DNA of 64,000 nt from Cyanobacteria bacterium GSL.Bin1 (GTDB lineage Bacteria; Cyanobacteriota; Cyanobacteriia; Cyanobacteriales; Rubidibacteraceae), in assembly GCA_009909085.1 (NCBI GenBank), contig JAAANX010000034.1, forward strand, positions 39,598-103,597. Direction: 5' to 3'. The position numbers and the translations under genes were made by a program. Below, one piece after another: positions 18,832 through 26,269 of this stretch. Under the pieces are notes generated by a model. That model was not told the origin of the DNA. It saw nothing but the letters and a program-made list of their open reading frames with translations, and searched no databases. Each line of letters begins with the position of its first letter. The stretch's first letter is position 1.

Positions 18832-19430
18832 CTCAACATGATTGAACTTGACATGAGATGTATTGTTTAGTTTCTCATTAAGCGATAGAAGCTGGAAGCC
18901 GCTGATACTCTAAAAATCCTTCAAATGCTATTACTCCGTGCGGGTAATAGCGGGACTTAAACAATTGTGAGGCAAAAACAACCTCAAACCTTTACATAGT
19001 AGTTGTTTAACTTCGATTGAGCAGTTTTCTCGATATAGCTGGGTTTCAGCGATTTTTAGTTTTTTGGCGTAAATTGATTGCTATGACTGCGTCTAATGCT
19101 GTTTTCTTGTTGTTTTTTGTCTAAGTCCTAACAACAGCCTGTTATTTTGCACATAGATTAATATATTTCTCAGTTACACCTAACCTATCTAAAAAAAGTA
19201 CGGTTTTACGTAAATCTTTGTACGCAGATGAAGGATTGTGACTCAATGACACTTGTTATGATTGAAATCATATTATAAATGTTATTAATAACGATACCTA
19301 ATTTCTTTCTAAAATCAATAGGTAAGTATAAAAACTTATTACTCCAATATTTTTACTCAATTTTTGAGATAAGTGCATACTCTTTCTCTAAGGAGACCAA
19401 TAAGTAAATAACAGCATTCAAAGGAAAAAT
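18832..19430. other. 599-bp intergenic region with hairpin and regulon box
   Basis: No convincing gene. A perfect 8-bp hairpin, GCTATTAC with GTAATAGC (18927-18951), could end the FHA transcript, though it lacks a T-run. The right half contains regulon box 2 and the leader of the coiled-coil operon. The leader is AT-rich and more than 200 bases long. Confidence 0.5.
19199..19215 (+). promoter_or_regulatory. Regulon box 2 (TACGGTTTTACGTAAAT)
   Basis: Identical over 17 bp to boxes 1 and 3, with an A-tract immediately upstream. It faces the four-gene coiled-coil operon, 215 bp before its first start codon. Confidence 0.75.
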
Positions 19431-20321
19431 ATGACTGAAAGTATCGAAGTTTTAATCGATCAATGTGACCAACAATCGCAAGCTCTACTTTTAGATGGGA
19501 CTAATGCACTGGATGAAGTTGATCAGATTGTGGAGTTTACCAATAATCTTGTGCAAACCCTAAGCACAGCTGGTCAAGAAGCGCATCAAAATTGGGAAGC
19601 AATTCTCAGTGAGCTGGAAATTGCCGAGGAACAATTTGAAACTGAGTTAGAGCAATCGAATACCGGTCTTGACGACTTTCGGCAAAGAATTGAAGATATT
19701 AGCAATAAAGTTGAGGAAGAACTGAATAATTTTAAGGCGAGTCTAGAGAATTTTCGCAATCGTAAAGAGGAAATTCAAGGAGAGTTAGATGAACAAGCCC
19801 AAACAACTCGCTCAGACTTTGATCAGTATTCTCAACATCTTCAAGAAACTGAAGAAGAGATCGATAATCATCGCGAAACTGCTAACAGCAATCTTGATAA
19901 CTTTAAGGGTTCTATTGACGCGACTTCTGAAAGCTTTTCAGAGAAAAAAGGTAATCTTCTAGAGCAATTTATAGCGCTCGAAGAAGAGTTGAAAGAAAAA
20001 ATGCAGAGTTTATCTGATGACGTATCAACGGTCAAGGATGAAAGTAAAAATCAGGAACAAACCTTAGAGAGTAATCTTGATTCTTCGACCAACGAACTCA
20101 TATCAGCTTTGGCAACTAAATTTGCCGAAGAAGTGATTAGTGAGCTGACTGGCTCTTCTGAAGGTCTCAAACAAGCTCTAGATGCGGTCGATAGCGCTGG
20201 GGGAGAAGCCTCGGAATTAATCGATGGAGAAATTGGTGAGATTGTTGATAGCGTTTCCGAAGTCACTGACTTAATTGAAGAAGTAAAACCCATTTTAGAA
20301 GCAATTGACCAAATTCTCTAA
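19431..20321 (+). CDS. Acidic coiled-coil protein 1 of 4
   Basis: I do not recognise a named family. The 296-residue protein is soluble, strongly acidic and almost wholly heptad-patterned (Leu/Ile spaced among Glu, Gln, Ser, Asn), predicting a long parallel coiled coil. Only the last 60 residues are less polar (EVISELTGSSEGLKQALDAVDSAGGEASELIDGEIGEIVDSV) and could be an oligomerisation or binding end. It is the first of four tandem genes of similar size and design, each with its own ribosome-binding site (here AAGGA), and follows regulon box 2. A filament or scaffold role, possibly as substrate of the nearby proteases or kinase, is inference. Confidence 0.8.
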   Translation: MTESIEVLIDQCDQQSQALLLDGTNALDEVDQIVEFTNNLVQTLSTAGQEAHQNWEAILSELEIAEEQFETELEQSNTGLDDFRQRIEDISNKVEEELNNFKASLENFRNRKEEIQGELDEQAQTTRSDFDQYSQHLQETEEEIDNHRETANSNLDNFKGSIDATSESFSEKKGNLLEQFIALEEELKEKMQSLSDDVSTVKDESKNQEQTLESNLDSSTNELISALATKFAEEVISELTGSSEGLKQALDAVDSAGGEASELIDGEIGEIVDSVSEVTDLIEEVKPILEAIDQIL

Positions 20322-20358
20322 TTTTCCAGTTCATTTAATCATATAGGAGCAAAGAATC

Positions 20359-21351
20359 ATGGCAGGTATTGAAGAATTAGGAATTAATGTCGAACAAGCA
20401 ACTGAGAAGTTAACCAGTCTTCAAAGCAACTTAAATGTTGCAGCAGAAACTATGGGAGAGCTTCAACAACAACTAGCAAGCACTGGCGAACAACTGCAAC
20501 AAGCTCAACAAGCAGTGGAAACAGAATTAGAAGAAACTGCCCAACTTTTAGAAAACACTAGAACCGAGTTTGAAGGCTCTCGTACTGAAACGATTAATGC
20601 TTTACAGGCGTTGCAAGATGCTTTAGAAGAATTGCAAGGGAAGCTAGATGAAGCAGACCAATCCATTGAAGATTCTGAAAGTAGTTTTGAGTCAGAAGCT
20701 GATGCACGAAAATCTGATTTAGATAGCACTTATGAGGAGTTAACTCAGACATTTAGTGAACTTGCTGAAGCAATTTCTATCCTAGAAGATAACTTGTCAG
20801 GCACGCGAGAAGAAGCTGAAAATACCTTTTCAACTTATGAAGAAAATCTGGGTAACCACCAGCAAGCAATGGAAACAGCTCAATCAGATTCAGAAAGTGA
20901 TTTTGATGAGACTTCCAGTGAAATTGGAGAAAGCCTAAAAGCAACCCTAGAGTCCTTACTTTCTGATTTTAGTTCTGATTTAACCGATAACAAATTAAGT
21001 GAAATTACTGCCACGTTTGAAGAAACCATCACAAAGTTTGAAGACAGTATTAACTCCTTTAATGAGGATACTTCAGATTTGGGAGATCAGCTGAAAGATC
21101 GGTTAAATGAGATTTTAGAAAATAGCCAAGACTACGCAGAGAATAAAGCCACTGAAGAAATCAAACAAAGTTTCCAAGATGCAATAGACGAGGTTGTTAA
21201 AAGTATGGCAACCGAAGTAGCAGAAAATATTGCCTTAATGACAACTGGAACTAGCGTTACTGGTGCAATTTCACCAATTCTTCCCCAATTAGCAGCAGCA
21301 AAAGCGCTCATTAGTGCAATGAATGAAGTCTTAGACTTTGTTGGTCTTTAA
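20359..21351 (+). CDS. Acidic coiled-coil protein 2 of 4
   Basis: A 330-residue acidic protein dominated by coiled coil (LQQQLASTGEQLQQAQQAVE and similar), with many Ser and Thr next to acidic residues. It differs from its neighbours in a clearly hydrophobic, Ala/Ile-rich C terminus (about residues 285-330: ENIALMTTGTSVTGAISPIL, then LPQLAAAKALISAMNEVL). That end is not a classical membrane span but could insert into or associate with a membrane or partner. It has no cysteine. A strong AGGAG site precedes the ATG, and the gap to gene 1 is 37 bp. No known family recognised. Confidence 0.8.
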   Translation: MAGIEELGINVEQATEKLTSLQSNLNVAAETMGELQQQLASTGEQLQQAQQAVETELEETAQLLENTRTEFEGSRTETINALQALQDALEELQGKLDEADQSIEDSESSFESEADARKSDLDSTYEELTQTFSELAEAISILEDNLSGTREEAENTFSTYEENLGNHQQAMETAQSDSESDFDETSSEIGESLKATLESLLSDFSSDLTDNKLSEITATFEETITKFEDSINSFNEDTSDLGDQLKDRLNEILENSQDYAENKATEEIKQSFQDAIDEVVKSMATEVAENIALMTTGTSVTGAISPILPQLAAAKALISAMNEVLDFVGL

Positions 21352-21409
21352 CCCTTAAACTCACTCAAAATCAAACAATAGCAATCACATTAATATTAGG
21401 AGAACCCAA

Positions 21410-22336
21410 ATGGCTGATTTAGCAGATGCTCTCGATAGATTGTCTCTGATGGTAACTGAATTTCCTACCCGTCTCAACACAATTATTACTGAAGCAGAAG
21501 CAGTAGAACAACAAACACAAGCGTTAATGGAGAACGCGAAGGGAAAACAGGAACAAGTTACCCAAATCTTAGAACAGGTGCAAACTGCACTCAATGAAAT
21601 GAGAGAAGAAACCTCAACTCGTCAATCAGATTTAGAATCAGGCATTTCTGAATTTGAAAATAGTGCATCTAACCTAACGACATTTCTTGAAGAAGCTCAA
21701 CAAAAATTAGGCAGTGAAGTAGAAAAGACTCAATCTCAGTTTGGTCAACTACAAACAAAAATTCAAGAAGGTCGCGCTCAAACCGATTCTACTGAAAGTG
21801 AAACTCGTAACACTTTCGATGAGGCTCGGACTTCTCTAGAAACTAATCAAGAAAAACTCAGTACGGCAATGGAAGCAACCATTGAAAAAATTGATGTTCT
21901 TCGTGAAAAGCTGGAATTAGCAAAAACCACAATGGGAGAAGAAGTGGAAAACTTCAGTAATGAAGTAAATACCAATCAACAAGAGGTAACCAGCAAAATT
22001 GAGACACTAGCATCTGAATTCCGCAACATTTCAGAAATGTTTAGTAATAATTTAGATGCTATTTTAGGCTCGATGTATGGAGGAGTTAACGGCATGATCG
22101 ATGAAGCTCAATCTAAAATCGAACAAGAGTTACAAGAACTCATTGATGATGGACTGAAACAAATAACGGATTCCATTGAACAAATGAGTGCAAAAATTAT
22201 AGAATCGGAATCCGAATCATCAGGAACACGACAGCTGGTTGAGCCTTTAATTGATGAATTATGGGAGTATGTTGATCCCATTCAAGAAGGAATTGAAGCT
22301 GTAGAAAGAGAAGCAAACAAACTGGGGGTAGCTTAA
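21410..22336 (+). CDS. Acidic coiled-coil protein 3 of 4
   Basis: A 308-residue acidic coiled-coil protein without cysteine, signal peptide or membrane span. It starts MADLADALDRLSLMVTEFPTRL and continues as long heptad runs rich in Glu, Gln, Ser and Thr. A less regular C-terminal part (FSNNLDAILGSMYGGVNGMIDEAQSKIEQ) ends in LVEPLIDELWEYVDPIQEGIEAVERE. The Gly-rich break near two thirds of the length may be a hinge. It has an AGGAG ribosome-binding site and is 58 bp after gene 2. Similar in plan to the other three but not obviously alignable along its whole length. Confidence 0.8.
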   Translation: MADLADALDRLSLMVTEFPTRLNTIITEAEAVEQQTQALMENAKGKQEQVTQILEQVQTALNEMREETSTRQSDLESGISEFENSASNLTTFLEEAQQKLGSEVEKTQSQFGQLQTKIQEGRAQTDSTESETRNTFDEARTSLETNQEKLSTAMEATIEKIDVLREKLELAKTTMGEEVENFSNEVNTNQQEVTSKIETLASEFRNISEMFSNNLDAILGSMYGGVNGMIDEAQSKIEQELQELIDDGLKQITDSIEQMSAKIIESESESSGTRQLVEPLIDELWEYVDPIQEGIEAVEREANKLGVA

Positions 22337-22412
22337 TTTTTAGCTATTCCTAATAACCAGTCTTTAAGTTTTAAGAACGCTTACTATAATCATTAAGATT
22401 AGGAGGAAAAAA

Positions 22413-23318
22413 ATGGCCGTTGATTTTGAAGCTACCGCCCTAGAAACCGCCGATAAACTGGAAGCATTGATGGATCGCGCAGCTGAAACCGAAACAAATT
22501 TAATTGCAGCTAGAGAAGAATTAGGGCAAGTTGCCGAACAATTCGATTTTTATTGGGATGATTTGGAAACGAAAGCACAAGCCCTTTTAGACCGTCTGAA
22601 TGCTGCAAAAGAACAAGTGCAATCAGAAGGAGAAGTCTTAAGAACTGGGATCGTAACCCTGAAAGATACAACCGAACAATTGCAATCAGAAGCAGAGCAA
22701 GAATTAGAAAATACCACCTCTGAATTAGCATCTCTTGGGGAAGATTCGGAAACAAAAGGAAGTGATTTAGATGAACTTTTCAATTCTATTGAAGAGAGTT
22801 TGGAATCTCTGCGAAGTAAAGTTGAAGAGGTTAGCCAAGAGTTAGAAGAAGATGCGACCGATATAGAAAATCGCTTAAATGAGGATATTGCTCAAGAAAT
22901 TCAAACTCATGAAGAAGAAATTGAAGAAAATTCCAATCGTGTCCAAAGCACCATTTCTGAAGAAGCAATTTCTGAACTGACAGAAAAGATCGCTGAACTT
23001 AATAGCGAAATTGATGGTCTCATTGAAGCTTCTCAATCAAAAGCAGAAGAAAAGGGAAATGAGACTCGCGAAAAGTCCGAAGAAGTTGTCGCTGAAACAC
23101 AAAAACAAGAAGAGGATCAATTTGAGGAGTTAATCAGTCAAGCACAAGAATTGCGGAATACCCTAAACAGTATTGGAGAGACAGTTATTGATTTGGGGAA
23201 TACTGTTGATACTAGCAAAGACACATTAGTGACTGGTATGAATACCACAAATGTTGGTCTGGAAGCTGCAATTGGCGTGTTTGCTGAAGCAAAAGAATTA
23301 TTGGGAAGATTTACTTAG
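22413..23318 (+). CDS. Acidic coiled-coil protein 4 of 4
   Basis: A 301-residue acidic protein, the most charged of the set, beginning MAVDFEATALETADKLEALMD. Nearly the whole chain is Glu/Gln/Ser-rich heptad sequence. The last 55 residues (TLNSIGETVIDLGNTVDTSKDTL onward) are less charged and end in GVFAEAKELLGRFT. It has an excellent AGGAGG site, suggesting high expression. It is followed by a strong intrinsic terminator, so the four coil genes can form a separate, abundant transcript. Function unknown. Confidence 0.8.
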   Translation: MAVDFEATALETADKLEALMDRAAETETNLIAAREELGQVAEQFDFYWDDLETKAQALLDRLNAAKEQVQSEGEVLRTGIVTLKDTTEQLQSEAEQELENTTSELASLGEDSETKGSDLDELFNSIEESLESLRSKVEEVSQELEEDATDIENRLNEDIAQEIQTHEEEIEENSNRVQSTISEEAISELTEKIAELNSEIDGLIEASQSKAEEKGNETREKSEEVVAETQKQEEDQFEELISQAQELRNTLNSIGETVIDLGNTVDTSKDTLVTGMNTTNVGLEAAIGVFAEAKELLGRFT

Positions 23319-23346
23319 GTAAAATTATTCCTTGGCATTATTAACA

Positions 23347-23394
23347 GCTGTTCTATCTTAACTTATTGTCAAGCTAGAACAGCCTCCTTTTTTA
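23347..23394 (+). terminator. Intrinsic terminator between the coil genes and the sigma-like gene
   Basis: GCTGTTCTA and TAGAACAGC form a perfect 9-bp stem around a 19-base loop, followed by CTCCTTTTTT. No regulon box lies between it and the next gene, so downstream genes may depend on read-through. That would give much coil protein and little sigma/DUF1822/CHAT product. Confidence 0.7.
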
Positions 23395-23442
23395 AGAGCT
23401 TTGCTAAGAAAAAATATATTAAGTTCTAAATTATTTTACAGT

Positions 23443-24996
23443 ATGAATAACTATGAAGCAATTCTTAAAAATTTTTCTAGTGTTATTTATTTAAGAACAA
23501 ACTCAACCACAAACCACATTATTCCAATTTACCAATCTCATCCCGTTCTAAAAGCACTAATCGAAGAAGTTTATTGTTTAATCGCAAACTATTCTGATGT
23601 GGATTGGGCAAATCATTTTTTACAAATATTGAGATCATTTAAACAAAATATTTATTTCTTAAAAAAAGAAAAAGCAAGTCTTTACTGGACTTATTCAATT
23701 TTAGGTAGCAGCTATTATCAGCAGTTCCTCTTCTGTTATTTGCAAACACCAAGTTGGCAAGCTGCTAAAAAAGTTAATTTCCAACTGCGACAATCTTTTA
23801 ATGTTAACTTGCAGTATCCCCTTGAAGAGTGTTTTGTTTTAGCTTTAGAACAAGCTCTCAATCCAACTAGACTCCTGAAACGTTTTGATGTTAAGACGGG
23901 GGTTTCTGCTCAATCTTATGCTTTTACGGTTCTAAGTCGGTTGATTAAGCATCAGATTGCCAAGGAATTAAAGTCGAAATCAATCAAATTATCAGGATAT
24001 GGCTTTCTTCAATCAGTGAGTCCTACCCAACTAGAAAAAGGCTTAGTCAGATGGGGAATTACAGGCAATGAATTAATTCGGTATCGCTTAATTTGGCAAT
24101 CGTTTAAAGATCTGCTAAATGAAATTAGTGTTAATAATACTCAACATCGCCGTCAAAGCTCTTCTGTGCGATCGCTGAACAACGAGCAAATTTTAAGACT
24201 CAAAAGTCTTTATCAAGACTATGCGAGAGCTTTTAAGTTGGAAGCAAAGCCCTTAAATCGCCAAGATATTGAAGAAGTTTTAGACACTTGTTTGAAAGCA
24301 ACACAGGAGGGGGAACGGAAAAATAAAATTTCCTTAGATGCACTTCAAGTTTCTCCTTCAGTTAGCGAGGAGACTTCACCGTTAGTGGCTAATCCTTGGG
24401 AAATTGCTTTTCAAAAAGAAGAACAAGAAAAATTAACTGAATATCGATCGCTGATTTTAGAAGCGCTCAGCGCGATCGAGCCGATTGGTTCGCTTTCTTT
24501 ATTACTGTGGCTAGGTTTGGAAATTAATCAAAGAGATTTTCTTACTTCTTTTGGCTTGCAAAAACAATACCAAGTGGCTCGTCAGTTTCAACGCTATCAA
24601 AAGGAAATCTTAACCTTTGTTTGTAAGACTTATCTCAAGAAACCGTCAAATCAGAAAAATATGAAATCCTTAATAGCGGAGTTTTGCTCTAAAGAAAGAC
24701 TCGCTTATTTAAAGAGTTATTTAGAGTGTTACAGTAAATTCTTTTTTGTTCAAATTTTAGAAGAGGTTATTTTTAACCATTTTAACTCAGATGAAAAAAG
24801 TCAAATCTTGGAAGAACTACAATTGTCTTGTTCAGAAACAAATCAATTATCTCAATTAAAGGAATTATTTGAAATAGAAATCGAGAAACGATTAGGAATT
24901 AGATTAATAACTTATAATTCATCCTCGGAAAGAATACGAATGTTTATTGAAGAGTGGATCCTTCAAAATCAGGCAACTATAGTAGCAAACTTATGA
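23443..24996 (+). CDS. Divergent sigma-70-like protein
   Basis: A 517-residue soluble, basic protein. The middle part (NPTRLLKRFDVKTGVSAQSYAFTVLSRLIKHQIAKE) resembles sigma-70 region 2 (x-x-FDPxxGxRFSTYAxxxIRxAI), and LQKQYQVARQFQRYQKEIL resembles the region 4 recognition helix of cyanobacterial sigma-like proteins found with DUF1822 and CHAT genes. The conserved aromatic and basic positions are partly lost, so it may act with RNA polymerase only weakly or may have another role. The ATG MNNYEAIL is preferred to an upstream TTG, but neither has a good ribosome-binding site, consistent with low expression. It is ten bases from the DUF1822 gene. Confidence 0.6.
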   Translation: MNNYEAILKNFSSVIYLRTNSTTNHIIPIYQSHPVLKALIEEVYCLIANYSDVDWANHFLQILRSFKQNIYFLKKEKASLYWTYSILGSSYYQQFLFCYLQTPSWQAAKKVNFQLRQSFNVNLQYPLEECFVLALEQALNPTRLLKRFDVKTGVSAQSYAFTVLSRLIKHQIAKELKSKSIKLSGYGFLQSVSPTQLEKGLVRWGITGNELIRYRLIWQSFKDLLNEISVNNTQHRRQSSSVRSLNNEQILRLKSLYQDYARAFKLEAKPLNRQDIEEVLDTCLKATQEGERKNKISLDALQVSPSVSEETSPLVANPWEIAFQKEEQEKLTEYRSLILEALSAIEPIGSLSLLLWLGLEINQRDFLTSFGLQKQYQVARQFQRYQKEILTFVCKTYLKKPSNQKNMKSLIAEFCSKERLAYLKSYLECYSKFFFVQILEEVIFNHFNSDEKSQILEELQLSCSETNQLSQLKELFEIEIEKRLGIRLITYNSSSERIRMFIEEWILQNQATIVANL

Positions 24997-25006
24997 GGTA
25001 AAATTA

Positions 25007-26251
25007 ATGTCTTTAATATTAGATGATATTGCTTTACTGTATCCCGATCAACTTGTATTAGAATTTAGTCCTGATCAGCGCGATCGCGCTTGGGAAAAAA
25101 CAGCGGACTTTAAGTATCAAGATGCAACGAGTCGCTGGCGAGCATTTCTTAATGCGTTGTCTTCTGATACGATGACTGATTATTTTAAAAGTGATTCCAA
25201 CTTCCGTAATTCCAGATTAGATACTTATCCCCATTCCAAAGAATTTCCCCATCTTTGGAAGCTGATTAATGGCGTAGCAATTACCCTGAATCAAACACGA
25301 TTAATTATTATCCCAAGCGAAGAAATAGAGGCTGAAGAATTACGCGTTCATCAAGAATGGGTTGATCTTTCTGAATGGATTGGGAATTATTATTTAGCAG
25401 CCCATGTTGATCTAGAAAACTGTTTCCTACGAATATCAGGGTTTGCTACTCATGAACAACTATCGAACCAGGGACATTATGATCCCTTCGATAAAACCTA
25501 TTCTCTTGAAATTACTGCTTTAACTGAAGATTTATCTGCAATTTGGGTAAGCCAGGAACTATTTGCTGAAACACGACCCCAAGTGGATTCATTACCAGAA
25601 CTATCTTCAAGAGACGCAGCAAATTTAATCCAACTCCTTGAGTATGAAAGACCGAATATATTAAGATTAGCTATACCATTTTACCAATGGGGAGCTCTTT
25701 TTACGAATCAAAAGTGGCGTTATTTAATATATAATTATCCAGAAGAAAAACAGCAATTGGACAATCTATTAGCAGCCGCAACTCAGCAAAAAGACATAAT
25801 TGATGTTAAGCAGTGGTTTCGGAATATTTTTGAAGCAGGTTGGTACTCTCTTGAAGAATTAATTAAACCTCAATCAATGAATTTAGCCTATAATTTTAGA
25901 AGCAATGAGTCTCCACAAAAAGAGGGTGCTCAAGGGGTCAAACTTTTAGAATTAGGTCCAGATTGTAAAAATGAAGTGGCACTAATTGTTAAGATTCATC
26001 CTAAACGTGAAGGAAAAATTGCTGTCCAGATTCAACTACAATCAATGGATGAAGAAAATTACTTACCCTCAAGTCTTAAACTGTCTTTATTATCCCAATC
26101 CAATAAAATTATTCAAGAAGTGCAAGCAAGAGATCAGGATAATTTAATTCAACTCAAACAATTTACTTGCAAAGAAAGGATTTTCGTTGGAGTTCAAGTA
26201 ACTCTTGGAGATTTAACTTTAGCCGAGTCATTTAAAGTTGGAATTCCTTAA
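25007..26251 (+). CDS. DUF1822 family protein
   Basis: A 414-residue soluble protein. The N-terminal half (YPDQLVLEFSPDQRDRAWE, then YQDATSRWRAFLNALSSD) and the carbohydrate-or-protein-binding-like beta-rich half that follows match DUF1822. I know this family as confined largely to cyanobacteria and usually encoded directly before a CHAT-domain gene. The function is unknown. The order here, sigma-like, DUF1822, CHAT with gaps of 10 and 18 bases, is the standard arrangement and argues for a complex. It could be an adaptor or inhibitor of the CHAT protease (inference). Confidence 0.82.
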   Translation: MSLILDDIALLYPDQLVLEFSPDQRDRAWEKTADFKYQDATSRWRAFLNALSSDTMTDYFKSDSNFRNSRLDTYPHSKEFPHLWKLINGVAITLNQTRLIIIPSEEIEAEELRVHQEWVDLSEWIGNYYLAAHVDLENCFLRISGFATHEQLSNQGHYDPFDKTYSLEITALTEDLSAIWVSQELFAETRPQVDSLPELSSRDAANLIQLLEYERPNILRLAIPFYQWGALFTNQKWRYLIYNYPEEKQQLDNLLAAATQQKDIIDVKQWFRNIFEAGWYSLEELIKPQSMNLAYNFRSNESPQKEGAQGVKLLELGPDCKNEVALIVKIHPKREGKIAVQIQLQSMDEENYLPSSLKLSLLSQSNKIIQEVQARDQDNLIQLKQFTCKERIFVGVQVTLGDLTLAESFKVGIP

Positions 26252-26269
26252 TTAGTAGAGAGATTCCTT

